A stretch of 64,000 nucleotides of DNA from Alkaliphilus transvaalensis ATCC 700919 (GCF_000621485.1 NZ_JHYF01000003.1:282589-346588); one strand, 5' to 3'; positions 45,529 to 54,956 are shown, counted from the stretch's first letter. Notes: generated from the letters alone by a model not told the origin. Made by a program: numbers and translations.

Positions 45529-46974
45529 TTGATTGATTTAGGACAAGTTTTCACAAGTGAAAAAATTGCGGAATTTATGATATCTTTATTTACCATACAA
45601 AAGGAAGGGGCACTTTTAGATCCTTGTTTTGGGGATGGTGCTTTTATAAAAGCAGCAAAAAAATTTAACTTCAATAATATTGAGGGATACGAAATTGATA
45701 GTAAGTTATTTGATGAATCAAAATTAGACTTATCTTCTGCCAATTTATACAATGAGGATTTTTTATTATCAAAGCGACAGAAAAAATATGATGCAATAAT
45801 AATGAATCCACCATATATTCGACAAGAGAAAATTGATGATTTAAAAGAATACGGTATTACCAAAGTGAATTTAAGAAGAAATAAGTTATTTTCTTGTTTG
45901 CCTGGAAACGCAAATATTTATATGTATTTTATTATTAAAGCAATCAGCTTGCTGAAAAAAAATGGTGAACTAATAGTAATATTTCCTAGCAGCTGGATAA
46001 AAGCGAAAAATGGTGAAAGGTTTAAGGAACATATAACAAGTAAGTGTACAGTTGAAAAAGAGATTCATGTTACAGGTGAAATTTTCGAAAAAGATGCTTT
46101 GGTGGAGGTTGTGGTCTTAAAATTAGTAAAAGGAAAGCATGAATTTTCTTGTACAGATGAGTATTTGGAAATGAAAAATGGTAATCTTATTAAGCGAAAT
46201 TCTGGCAATGAGTCTATCGATTTTGGTTTTGATACAGAATTTATTGAATTAGCAAATATTAGAAGGGGATTGACAACAGGATACAATGAAATGTTTATTA
46301 ACCCATCATTAATAGGAGAATATTCACACAGAAATATTTTCAATATTATTTCTACTCCTAAATCGATAGACGGGTATAGTACTAAAAATGCAAAATTAGA
46401 TAAGATTTTAATTATAGAAAATGATTCGATAGATAAAGAGATACAAGATTATATTAATCATTACAAATTGTTAATTGTAGAAAATGGAAAACCCAAAACG
46501 CTTTTTAATAAGATAATGAAGGATGAGCGATGGTACACTCTTAAGAAGATTGATTCAAAAGGAATAATCTTCAGTTATTTTGTTAGAAATGACATGAAAT
46601 TTGTGCTGAATGAAACAGATTATTTGGTAAGAGATAACTTTTATATTATATACCCAAAGATTGACAAGTTGCTTTTGTTTGCGTTACTAAACAACTATTA
46701 TACCTATCTTCAGCTAGAATTGTCGGGTAAAAAATACGGTGCTGGACTACTTAAAATTCAGAGATATGATATTGAGAATTTACTCTTTCCGACTATTAAT
46801 GAATTAGCGGAAACTGACGTCATTACTCTAAAAGAATTGTCAAAAAGAATAATTGAAGGTGAACAGAAATCATTAATTGAAGAGATTACAAGAATTATTT
46901 CTAAATACTCATTTGTACCGTTTGAGGAAGTAATTGATAAATATAGACATGAAATAAAGCATAGATTGGAGTGA
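45529..46974 (+). CDS. Adenine-specific DNA methyltransferase (Eco57I/TaqI-type fold)
   Basis: 481 residues from TTG 45529. AGGTG at 45518-45522 sits 6 bp before it, whereas the GTG at 45520 overlaps that SD. Motif I is LLDPCFGDGAFIKAA near residues 27-41, and the catalytic motif IV is IIMNPPYIRQEK (NPPY, N6-adenine type). The C-terminal ~230 residues, with RRGLTTGYNEMF and late YGAGLLKIQRYDIENLLFP, form the target-recognition domain. It transfers methyl to adenine N6. No nuclease motif seen. Its stop overlaps the region just before the cytosine methyltransferase start, so the two are coupled. Confidence 0.88.
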   Translation: MIDLGQVFTSEKIAEFMISLFTIQKEGALLDPCFGDGAFIKAAKKFNFNNIEGYEIDSKLFDESKLDLSSANLYNEDFLLSKRQKKYDAIIMNPPYIRQEKIDDLKEYGITKVNLRRNKLFSCLPGNANIYMYFIIKAISLLKKNGELIVIFPSSWIKAKNGERFKEHITSKCTVEKEIHVTGEIFEKDALVEVVVLKLVKGKHEFSCTDEYLEMKNGNLIKRNSGNESIDFGFDTEFIELANIRRGLTTGYNEMFINPSLIGEYSHRNIFNIISTPKSIDGYSTKNAKLDKILIIENDSIDKEIQDYINHYKLLIVENGKPKTLFNKIMKDERWYTLKKIDSKGIIFSYFVRNDMKFVLNETDYLVRDNFYIIYPKIDKLLLFALLNNYYTYLQLELSGKKYGAGLLKIQRYDIENLLFPTINELAETDVITLKELSKRIIEGEQKSLIEEITRIISKYSFVPFEEVIDKYRHEIKHRLE

Positions 46975-46979
46975 CATAT

Positions 46980-48068
46980 ATGAGCAGAAATGTAGTTAGT
47001 TTGTTTTCTGGTGGAGGCGGCTTAGACTTAGGTTTTAAAGTTGCTGGTTTTAATATAATTTGGGCTATTGATAATAATCTCAATGCTGTAAATACTTATA
47101 AAAAAAATATTGGAAATCACATCATTCATGAAGACATCAATAAGCTTAATTTAAATAGTATACCTAAGGCTGATATTGTTATTGGAGGTCCACCATGTCA
47201 GTCATTTTCACTTGCAGGTAAAAGAGATGTAGAAGATGATCGTGGACAATTAGTATGGAAATACATCCATATTATTGAGAAGATTAAGCCTAAAGCATTT
47301 GTTTTTGAAAATGTTACAGGACTTCAGTCAGCAAAAAACTCTAGTGGAGAAAAAGTTTTAGATTTGATAAAATTAGCGTTTCAAGATATTGGTTATTCAA
47401 TAAGCACACAAGTACTTAATGCTGCTGATTATGGTGTACCACAAAAAAGAAAAAGGGTCATAATCGTGGGCCTTAAGGATGGAAAAGAATTTATATTTCC
47501 AAAACCTACTCACAGTGAAGATGGGCTTAGATTAAAAAAATATATTAGTGTGAAAGAGGCTTTAGATGACTTACCTGATGCAGTAAATAATGAAAATGAT
47601 TTAGTGGATTATGTGGAAGCTCCTTATAATGAATACCAAAAAAAGATGAGATCCGATGGAGAAATATCAGAACACTTCATACCGAGGATGAGTGAATTAG
47701 ATAAGTATATTATTTCGCATGTAAGACCGGGAGGGAATTACATGGATATTCCGAAGGATGTACCATCTGAAAGAATAAGAAGACTACAAAAAGAAGGAGG
47801 GCATACCACATGCTATGGAAGAATGCATCCTGAAGAGCCTTCTTATACTATTAACACTTATTTTAATAGGCCTAATGTAGGTTGTAATATTCACTACAAA
47901 GAAAATCGATTAATAACGGTAAGGGAAGCACTTAGGTTACAATCATTTCCGGACAGTTACAAAATAGTTTCCACTAGCAAACAAGGTAGAAACTTAATAG
48001 TTGGAAATGCTGTACCACCAATACTCGCTGAAGTGATTGCTAAGCAATTAATAAATTATTTAGATTAG
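46980..48068 (+). CDS. dcm: DNA (cytosine-5)-methyltransferase
   Basis: 362 residues from ATG 46980. GGAG at 46968-46971 favours this over the GTG at 46971. All main C5 motifs are present: I VVSLFSGGGGLDLGF, IV GGPPCQSFSLAGKRD with the catalytic Cys, VI FVFENVTGL, VIII QKRKRVIIVGL and X GNAVPPILAEVIAKQL. A target-recognition segment lies at about residues 190-300. It makes m5C. The partner of the adenine methyltransferase 5 bp upstream; together they could protect the two strands of one asymmetric site. Confidence 0.95.
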   Translation: MSRNVVSLFSGGGGLDLGFKVAGFNIIWAIDNNLNAVNTYKKNIGNHIIHEDINKLNLNSIPKADIVIGGPPCQSFSLAGKRDVEDDRGQLVWKYIHIIEKIKPKAFVFENVTGLQSAKNSSGEKVLDLIKLAFQDIGYSISTQVLNAADYGVPQKRKRVIIVGLKDGKEFIFPKPTHSEDGLRLKKYISVKEALDDLPDAVNNENDLVDYVEAPYNEYQKKMRSDGEISEHFIPRMSELDKYIISHVRPGGNYMDIPKDVPSERIRRLQKEGGHTTCYGRMHPEEPSYTINTYFNRPNVGCNIHYKENRLITVREALRLQSFPDSYKIVSTSKQGRNLIVGNAVPPILAEVIAKQLINYLD

Positions 48069-48078
48069 GGGGGATTTT

Positions 48079-50628
48079 ATGTGGATTTCATATTCAGATT
48101 CTGAGGTGTCAGTATTTCATCCATTATGCGAAGAGGCAATCAAAAATTCTTTGAAAAATTTAGGCTTGGAATCAACTTATAGAGTTATACATCATCAATT
48201 AACTGGTTCCTTAGAGATGGACTATGCCATTCAAAATATTACTACGGGTAAGTATTTATGTGTCGTTGAGGTGAAAAGAACACCAGCAGACATTAATAGT
48301 GCAAGATATCAGTTTCAAGCTATGTCTTATGTGCAAATGAATGATGCTGAGACCGAGAAGCCTTTTTACATCCTCACCAATTTAGAATATGCTTTTTGTT
48401 TTAGATATGATTCAACAAGGCCCAGAGTGTTTCAACAGATGCTAAAACCAGGACTTCATTCAGTTGGTGATTTTTCTAAGGATAGTCGCGATGAATTTGT
48501 AGATAAATTATCAAACTTTTTCTCAAAACAAATTGATGATTTTGTGAATAATAGATATGATTATTTGGTTACGTTGGAACAGTTTGCGAACCACATGGAG
48601 CGCATCAAATCGAATCCTAAATTATGGAAAAGTAGCTTGGCGGTTTTATTATACGAGTACATAAGAGGGTCTTTTACGTTCATTAAACGAAATGAACTAC
48701 CTGATATTAGAGTTTTTAGAAATGACATTATTAGAATTTGTAACGAAGCAGCCAAGATAAATTTCAAGGAGATTTTTAATTATGATTCTAAACAGTTTGC
48801 GCCTAGTCCAACGGTAGATAATGATACACTAATCAACATATTTGATTTTGGTCTTCAAAATGTATCTGGAGATTCAGTAGCTGGAATTCTTCACCAAATT
48901 GTATCAGCTGGCCATGAACATGAAGGTGAAGTACCTACTGATTTAGAGTTAGGTCGATTAGTTTCAGTTCTAGTAAATCATGTACATGGAAGTATGACTA
49001 GTGAAACAATAGTGTGTGATCCGGCAGCAGGAAGTGGTAACCTTATTAGCGCTGCCATAGATGTATTGGGGTTAGTTCCATCTCAAATCGTAGTAAACGA
49101 TTGGAATACCCAATTACTTGAGTTGTTGTCCTTGAGACTAGGACTGAATTATGTAAGGACTATCTCTTTGACTAATTCACCATTAATAACGGGAGAAAAT
49201 GTTGTTGATTTGGACAAATCATACTTCGAAAGCATTGATGTAATTATTATGAATCCACCTTTTGTTGCAGGCATAAACTGTGTTGGGAGAAAACAAGAAT
49301 TTTATAGAAAGATAAAAAGAATTACTGGTAAAGATGCAAAATCAAAGATTGGTCAAATGCCATTAGAGGCTGTTTTTCTTGAATTACTGACACTACTTTT
49401 AAAACCAGGAACAACTGTTGCCTGTATATTTCCAAAAACTCATCTATTAGCTAGGGGTGTTGAAGCTAAAGTTATTAGAAATATCATGCTTAATAATTTT
49501 GGTTTAAGAGCCGTATTTAATTACCCTGGAGGAGAAATATTTAGTGATGTAGTAAAAGATACTTGTGTACTTATTGGCAAAACAATGGAACCAAGTGAAA
49601 ATATTGAAGTTCTCTCTAGTTATGAAGAGATTCCAAATATTGATCTTCATAGATTTCAGAGAGCACTTGATTCACAATTAAATTTAAATTTTAGTTCAAT
49701 CATGCCTGGGATAGTTGGTAAATCAATTTCATACGAAACATTAAAAAACAAAATAAATGATGGTTGGCGAGAGTTAAATAGTGAAATGGTAGAAGCAATA
49801 AATTTCGTGCGTCAAAATATCGAAATGTCACCTCATTTTGAGAAACTTAAAATGAAAGATTGGAATATTAAAAGAGGCCCTGCTGGAAATATTGGTGGGA
49901 GTGATTTAGTTTTTTTTAGTTCTAGAGAAGAATTAAGGAGTAAATTTCTATCTAAAGGTGTTAATCTTAAACCTGCTATGAGAAATGCCAAACTTGATAG
50001 TTTTGTAGTAGGAAATGGAGATGCTGAATTCTTAGATATTTCGTTAAATAGTGAAAATCTTATTGAAGAAATTGTTGATGAGTATATGATTCTACCAGCT
50101 CGGAATGGTAGACAGCAAAGGCAAACTAAGTCAAAAGAGCAATGGTTGAAAATTTTGGAACGTGAAAGTAGAGGCAAATTTGGTGCTAACTCTGTATTGA
50201 TTCCAAGAGCTATACGGAGAATTGGTAGAATATACTTATCTGAAACTGAGATATTTGTTTCAACTAATTTTGTAGTATGCACTTTAGATTCATACACTGA
50301 AGCACTATTATTATCTACCTGGATGTCCACTATTTTTTATCAATTAATTTGTGAAGTTTCATCTAAAGATCAAGAAGGAATGAGAAAAATGGAAGTTGAA
50401 GATATATACGATACTTTTGTTCCGGATTTAAGTATTGTTGATCAAGCAACAATTAACAGACTAGTTAGTGAAGTGACGTCATTGGAGTCACTAGATTTGC
50501 AAAGGCCCACAATAAGAGAGATTGATAAAATTTGGGCTGAAATTTTGTTTGGTACGAATGCAACGGTCATTGTAGAAGAAGCAAGAAGACTCTTAGAATT
50601 TGCAGCAAACAGAAGATCTTCTTTGTAG
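48079..50628 (+). CDS. Bifunctional restriction nuclease / N6-adenine methyltransferase (type IIG-like)
   Basis: 849 residues. The N-terminal ~130 residues contain a PD-(D/E)XK-like pattern: MDYAIQN (D48), then VVEVKR (E64, K66). A helical connector follows. The methyltransferase domain has motif I VCDPAAGSGNLISAA near residues 313-327 and catalytic NPPF in VIIMNPPFVAG near 391. The C-terminal ~350 residues would hold specificity. Nuclease plus methylase in one chain is the type IIG arrangement. It starts 10 bp after the cytosine methyltransferase (SD AGGGGGG). It is the only candidate nuclease of this cassette. Confidence 0.78.
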   Translation: MWISYSDSEVSVFHPLCEEAIKNSLKNLGLESTYRVIHHQLTGSLEMDYAIQNITTGKYLCVVEVKRTPADINSARYQFQAMSYVQMNDAETEKPFYILTNLEYAFCFRYDSTRPRVFQQMLKPGLHSVGDFSKDSRDEFVDKLSNFFSKQIDDFVNNRYDYLVTLEQFANHMERIKSNPKLWKSSLAVLLYEYIRGSFTFIKRNELPDIRVFRNDIIRICNEAAKINFKEIFNYDSKQFAPSPTVDNDTLINIFDFGLQNVSGDSVAGILHQIVSAGHEHEGEVPTDLELGRLVSVLVNHVHGSMTSETIVCDPAAGSGNLISAAIDVLGLVPSQIVVNDWNTQLLELLSLRLGLNYVRTISLTNSPLITGENVVDLDKSYFESIDVIIMNPPFVAGINCVGRKQEFYRKIKRITGKDAKSKIGQMPLEAVFLELLTLLLKPGTTVACIFPKTHLLARGVEAKVIRNIMLNNFGLRAVFNYPGGEIFSDVVKDTCVLIGKTMEPSENIEVLSSYEEIPNIDLHRFQRALDSQLNLNFSSIMPGIVGKSISYETLKNKINDGWRELNSEMVEAINFVRQNIEMSPHFEKLKMKDWNIKRGPAGNIGGSDLVFFSSREELRSKFLSKGVNLKPAMRNAKLDSFVVGNGDAEFLDISLNSENLIEEIVDEYMILPARNGRQQRQTKSKEQWLKILERESRGKFGANSVLIPRAIRRIGRIYLSETEIFVSTNFVVCTLDSYTEALLLSTWMSTIFYQLICEVSSKDQEGMRKMEVEDIYDTFVPDLSIVDQATINRLVSEVTSLESLDLQRPTIREIDKIWAEILFGTNATVIVEEARRLLEFAANRRSSL

Positions 50629-50780
50629 CTAAAATTATAACTTTTTGTAGTGTACAGGCCTGGAAGTATAGCTTTCAGGTCGTTTTGTTTTACAGATAAA
50701 GAAAAAATACATAACGCACTTGACAAAAAAGAGTTAATATGTAAAAATAGAAAACAGATAATAGAAATGAGGTGGTTGTG

Positions 50781-51506
50781 TTGGACGGTATCAAAATCAA
50801 TGAAAATCTATTGCGACGAATAGTTCGGTGTGTGGATAAAGCCGTTGCAGATGATGTTCCTCAGTACTTGAGAGAACACTACAAGGAAACAAATAACGCT
50901 GTAGCTCACTTGAGAGGTGACTTCATAAATGATAATTTGAAAAACCTCGTGGTCAGTGGTGATATTGAGTTGTTACCATTCAATCGTTCGAGCTGGCAAG
51001 GAAGAATAATCGTGGATCATGGAGAAAAAGTGACATATACGGTTACAACGCAGCAGACCCTGCGGTCAATTCCTAAAAAGCAAAGAAACAAACCCCATTA
51101 TCTACATACACTATTATATAAAGAAAATGGCGAGTATGAAGGTGAGGGGAAGCAACTTACATTGATGGATATGTATCCTTTTGAAATAGAGGATTTAGAA
51201 AGAGATTATGAAACCATTGTAAATGGTCGTATTAGCCCCGAAGATGGGTATGTTCACTATGTTATTGCATATGAATCACAGAATAGTGAATTAATCGATA
51301 TACAGTTGGAATTCTTGGATAAAGATTTCAATACCATCACAACCGCATCTCTGAATGAGCACATAAAGCCGGACTTTGCACGGCTTACAGATGTCGAGCT
51401 TGTTGATGAGGGCTTTGATGACAATATTGAAGCTGAGGAAGAAGGTTTAGTATCTATAAAACCAGGCCTTCGACCAAAACTAAAGAAAGGTCAAAAACAA
51501 GCCTGA
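50781..51506 (+). CDS. Unknown protein upstream of an XRE-peptidase gene (possible toxin partner)
   Basis: 241 residues from TTG 50781. GAGGTGG at 50769-50775 precedes it; GTG 50772 and 50778 lie too close. No signal peptide or membrane span. The N-terminal third is helical; the middle contains VTYTVTTQQTLRSIPKKQRNK; the C-terminal 40 residues are acidic and then end in a basic KPGLRPKLKKGQKQA tail. I do not recognise the family. It is followed after 28 bp by an HTH-ImmA/IrrE protein, the layout of two-gene systems such as RosmerTA, so it may be a toxin or effector; this is inference. Confidence 0.6.
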   Translation: MDGIKINENLLRRIVRCVDKAVADDVPQYLREHYKETNNAVAHLRGDFINDNLKNLVVSGDIELLPFNRSSWQGRIIVDHGEKVTYTVTTQQTLRSIPKKQRNKPHYLHTLLYKENGEYEGEGKQLTLMDMYPFEIEDLERDYETIVNGRISPEDGYVHYVIAYESQNSELIDIQLEFLDKDFNTITTASLNEHIKPDFARLTDVELVDEGFDDNIEAEEEGLVSIKPGLRPKLKKGQKQA

Positions 51507-51534
51507 CAAATAATTAGTCAGGAGATGAGAGATC

Positions 51535-52746
51535 ATGGATAAAAAAATATTTAACGGGAAGCGCTTAAAAAATGCTAGGTTGTATAGAGGGTTGACGCTT
51601 ACTGAACTTGCAAATCGGACTGATATAAGTAAACAGTCAATTTCTCTTTATGAAAATGAAAAGAATGTCCCGGAGCATCAACGAGTGCAAAAACTTTCAG
51701 CTGAACTTAATATCCCATACGATTTCTTTTTTCAAAAAGACAGCTTTGAGACCATTACCGATGTTACTTACTTCAGATCATTGGCAAGTGCGACAAAGCT
51801 AGATAGAACCGCTCAAAGTATAAAATTGGATTTTGTTGCTAAAATGTATGAAGTACTCTATGAGTATATTGATTTTCCAGTATTAAATATACCCAATGTT
51901 GAATTTGATGGGATAGATGATGAATGCGATGACCAAGGGCTTGAGGAAACACGAAGTCAAATAGAAGAGATTTCAATTAAGGTAAGAGAGCTGTGGGGAT
52001 TGGGAGATAACCCAATTAAAAATTTACAATTCACTTTAGAAAAGAATGGGATTATCGTTACTGGTTTCAGCACAGAAGAGGATAAGATAGACGCTTTTAG
52101 CCAAAGAACAATCATTGGTAATCAAGACATGTTTTTTATTGCTTTATCACTTGGCACTAGACCAGAAGGGCGTATAAATTTTGACATGGCTCACGAACTG
52201 GGGCATATATTGTTGCACCCATGGAGTGAGAATCTAGAGTTAATTACTAAAGAAGAATTTAAGGCTCGTGAAAAACAAGCTAATATGTTTGCAAGTGCGT
52301 TTCTTTTACCTAAGACAAGTTTTGCAAAAGACATTCAAGCTTACCCAACAGATTTGAAATATTATCAGTTCTTAAAAAAGAAGTGGAAAGTATCAATTCA
52401 AGCAATGGCTTATAGAAGTCATCAGCTTGGAATAATTTCAGACAACCAATTTCAGTACATGATGCGCCAAATATCTAAGAATGGGTGGAGAACTAAAGAG
52501 CCTGGTGATTTTCCACATAAATTGAATGATAATATTTTTCAAGGGGCTATTAATCTTCTCATAAAAGAAGAAATAGTAGATCCCAAAAAACTACTACAAG
52601 TATTTAAAAAACACGGTATAACACTTTACCGTCAAGATATCGAAGACCTTCTTCATCTTAAAGAAGGAACATTATTCTTCGAAGAGGAAAAGCCTAAGAT
52701 TATTCAGCTCAAACGTCCATATGATGAAAGTGGAGGAAGTGAATAG
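51535..52746 (+). CDS. XRE-HTH / ImmA-IrrE metallopeptidase fusion
   Basis: 403 residues. The HTH (about 8-65: LKNARLYRGLTLTELANRTD, ISKQSISLYENEKN) is followed by an ImmA/IrrE-type zinc peptidase. HELGH at residues 220-224 holds the catalytic Glu and two His, and E246 in EKQANMFASAFLLP is the third ligand. Such fusions repress their operon and are inactivated or cleave partners on DNA damage or phage infection. They act as antitoxins in RosmerTA-type systems and as regulators in ICEs. AGGAGATGAGAG precedes the ATG. Confidence 0.88.
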   Translation: MDKKIFNGKRLKNARLYRGLTLTELANRTDISKQSISLYENEKNVPEHQRVQKLSAELNIPYDFFFQKDSFETITDVTYFRSLASATKLDRTAQSIKLDFVAKMYEVLYEYIDFPVLNIPNVEFDGIDDECDDQGLEETRSQIEEISIKVRELWGLGDNPIKNLQFTLEKNGIIVTGFSTEEDKIDAFSQRTIIGNQDMFFIALSLGTRPEGRINFDMAHELGHILLHPWSENLELITKEEFKAREKQANMFASAFLLPKTSFAKDIQAYPTDLKYYQFLKKKWKVSIQAMAYRSHQLGIISDNQFQYMMRQISKNGWRTKEPGDFPHKLNDNIFQGAINLLIKEEIVDPKKLLQVFKKHGITLYRQDIEDLLHLKEGTLFFEEEKPKIIQLKRPYDESGGSE

Positions 52747-52756
52747 GCATAAGCGT

Positions 52757-52847
52757 AGCAGCTTCCTATAATGAATCTTATGGAACTTTTGTGCAGATTT
52801 TGCAGAGAGGTTTCATTATTGATTTGTTATGAGGAGCTGCTTTTTTG
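52757..52847 (+). terminator. Long hairpin terminator after the XRE-peptidase gene
   Basis: AGCAGCTTCCT (52757-52767) pairs with AGGAGCTGCT (52832-52841), and an inner AATGAA / TTCATT adds to the stem; TTTTTT follows. The ~65-nt interior is long for a simple terminator, so a small RNA is also possible. Confidence 0.65.
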
Positions 52848-52943
52848 TTTGTGGTGTTGTTATTAATTTATCACTCCTATTAAAAGCAATAATCCTTATT
52901 GTTCTGGGGGTGATCACATGTGTATGCTTAAGGAGGAGTGGTA

Positions 52944-54128
52944 TTGGGGAAATTACATACTTTCAAGGTATTAATTGAAGAGCAGTGTTTTGATGATATA
53001 TTTGAAGCTCTAAATGCTTATATAGAGCAAAACCCGGACAAGTTCGCAGGAGAATCTAATACAATTGATGACCCTGATGAAGCTGAACTATCTGATATGA
53101 GAATGCAGTTTGTAACGGTCCATGAACACCCGAATAACCATTTGAAATTTGAAGTGGTTGTATCTGCTGAAATTGAAATATCACAAAGAATGCCACATAG
53201 TTATAGTGACAGTGATGGCATTACACAGTGGTTTTCAGTAGAATGTTCAGCGGAGCTTAAAGATGGACTTAATCATTTTCAGATATACGATATTGAAATA
53301 TATTACAGACATAAACAGAAGAAAGAAGGAAAGCTGTCAGAATACCTCGTGCCTATAACGTACAAAGAGATGCTGGATGATGTGGCAGAGGATTTCTTGT
53401 CAAGACATTACCCTGAAGCTTTAGAAAAGCCGGTACCGATAAAGGTGGAAGATTTAGTTGAAAGAATGGGTCTTTCAATAGAATATATCCATCTATCAAA
53501 GACGTGTACTGTATTTGGTCAGATATACTTTGCGGATGCTGAAGCGAAATTCTATGACAGCGAAGATGGAGTATATAAGCAGAAGGATGTTCAAAGAGGC
53601 ACTATTATAGTTGACCCCAATGTATTCTTCATGAGGAATGTTGGATCCGTTAACAATACTATTATTCATGAATGCGTACATTGGGATCGACACAGTCTAT
53701 TCTTTGAATTGGAGAAGATATTCAATCCTATTTCAAAAGCTATAACCTGTCAGGTTAAGGAAGGCAAGAAAACTGAGAATGACGGTACTCCATACGAATG
53801 GATGGAGTGGCAGGCTAATCATCTAGCGCCAAGAATACTAATGCCAGCCAAAACTACAAAACAAAAGATTGAAGAGCTTATTGAAAAAAATGAGAAAATC
53901 CTTCCAGATGCAAAACGAGTTGATATCATAGAATCCGTGATTTTTGAGTTGAAGGAGTTTTTTGGTGTTTCAATAATGTCAGCCAAAATTAGGATGATTG
54001 ATTTAGGATATAAGGAAGCTGAGGGGGTTTATACCTATGTGGATAATCACTATGTACTAAACCACAGCTTTGAGTTAAGCGCTCTTCAACGGGGCAGACT
54101 TATACAATCAGTGCACAGGATGCTTTGA
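52944..54128 (+). CDS. ImmA/IrrE-like metallopeptidase with unknown N-terminal domain
   Basis: 394 residues from TTG 52944, because AGGAGG at 52931-52936 is 7 bp upstream and the GTG at 52938 is too close. Residues about 1-140 form a domain I do not recognise. The zinc peptidase follows: HECVH at 242-246 and E288 in EWQANHLAPRILMP. The last ~60 residues (FFGVSIMSAKIRMIDLGY) resemble the helical end of ImmA proteins. No HTH in this chain; the HTH is on the next gene, whose start overlaps this stop by 4 bp. Possible regulator or antitoxin component of a second module. Confidence 0.8.
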   Translation: MGKLHTFKVLIEEQCFDDIFEALNAYIEQNPDKFAGESNTIDDPDEAELSDMRMQFVTVHEHPNNHLKFEVVVSAEIEISQRMPHSYSDSDGITQWFSVECSAELKDGLNHFQIYDIEIYYRHKQKKEGKLSEYLVPITYKEMLDDVAEDFLSRHYPEALEKPVPIKVEDLVERMGLSIEYIHLSKTCTVFGQIYFADAEAKFYDSEDGVYKQKDVQRGTIIVDPNVFFMRNVGSVNNTIIHECVHWDRHSLFFELEKIFNPISKAITCQVKEGKKTENDGTPYEWMEWQANHLAPRILMPAKTTKQKIEELIEKNEKILPDAKRVDIIESVIFELKEFFGVSIMSAKIRMIDLGYKEAEGVYTYVDNHYVLNHSFELSALQRGRLIQSVHRML

Positions 54129-54844
54129 TAGAGTATGCTACGAATCTTAATTTTAGAGCAATTATTGATTCTGGTAGTTATGTTTTTGTAGACAATCATT
54201 TTTGTATCAATGACAGCAAGTATATAAAATTTGATGAAATTGGCTCTCCAAAACTAACTGATTATGCTCTCCAGAATATGGATGAATGCTGTTTTGTATT
54301 TGATTTCAGGCTTAGAGATAATAAAGATTATGGAGTCCAATATTATTCAGAGTGTACACTGTTCAAAAGCGCAATTTCAAACAAAATTGTCGAAACTTAT
54401 TATGATCCCTCTGAACATAATGATGAAATTGTTCAAAGAGCAATGGATTTGAGAGAAACGGTTGCTGATATCGTCAAGATCAGAAATTCATTGCCGGCCG
54501 AGTTCTCAAAAACCCTTAAAGCCCACATGAAAAGAAAAGGCTGCACAGTTGAAAAGCTTGCTGAACTATCTTTGATTGGTCCTAAAACTATCCAAAGGAT
54601 GAGAAATGAAGAAGATTACCCTGTTGAGATGCATCATGTTGTTGCTCTTTGTGTAGGAATGCAATTGCACCCGATATTCAGTAGAGACTTACTGAAAAAG
54701 GCGGGGAAGAGTTTTAAAGGTACTGAATTGCATATAACATATGAGCTGATCATCGATTCTCTGTACCCTGAGTCCATTCATTATTGTAATGAAATCCTTA
54801 ATGATAACAGCTTACCCCTACTTGGAACAGAAGATTTGAAATAA
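54125..54844 (+). CDS. HTH protein coupled to the metallopeptidase
   Basis: 239 residues from a TTG overlapping the previous stop (TTGA), so translation is coupled. Residues about 1-125 are of unknown type. A helix-turn-helix lies near 130-190: LKAHMKRKGCTVEKLAELSLIG, then PKTIQRMRNEEDYPVEMHHVVAL, like XRE domains. It may supply the DNA-binding function that the neighbouring ImmA/IrrE protein lacks. Alternatively the N-terminal half is an effector. A terminator and two palindromes follow. Confidence 0.72.
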   Translation: MIEYATNLNFRAIIDSGSYVFVDNHFCINDSKYIKFDEIGSPKLTDYALQNMDECCFVFDFRLRDNKDYGVQYYSECTLFKSAISNKIVETYYDPSEHNDEIVQRAMDLRETVADIVKIRNSLPAEFSKTLKAHMKRKGCTVEKLAELSLIGPKTIQRMRNEEDYPVEMHHVVALCVGMQLHPIFSRDLLKKAGKSFKGTELHITYELIIDSLYPESIHYCNEILNDNSLPLLGTEDLK

Positions 54845-54855
54845 ATTTTAACCTA

Positions 54856-54884
54856 ACCGGACACAGCATGTCCGGTATTTTTTT
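54856..54884 (+). terminator. Terminator/palindrome ACCGGACA-TGTCCGGT
   Basis: Perfect stem ACCGGACA (54856-54863) / TGTCCGGT (54869-54876), loop CAGCA, followed by ATTTTTTT. It ends the HTH gene. Confidence 0.85.
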
Positions 54885-54897
54885 GTCTAAAATCAAG

Positions 54898-54948
54898 GCT
54901 CCTTACAGATTGCGATTTTTCAATTGCACCTGTAAGGGGCTTTTTTTT
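54898..54948 (+). terminator. Second terminator
   Basis: GCTCCTTACAG (54898-54908) pairs with CTGTAAGGGGC (54930-54940) with one wobble, then T8. Confidence 0.8.
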
Positions 54949-54956
54949 GCGTTAAA

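Noticed and set aside
49833..50330. 165-codon open frame on the minus strand
   Set aside because: Antisense to the C-terminal part of the 849-residue restriction protein; no SD and no recognisable motifs.
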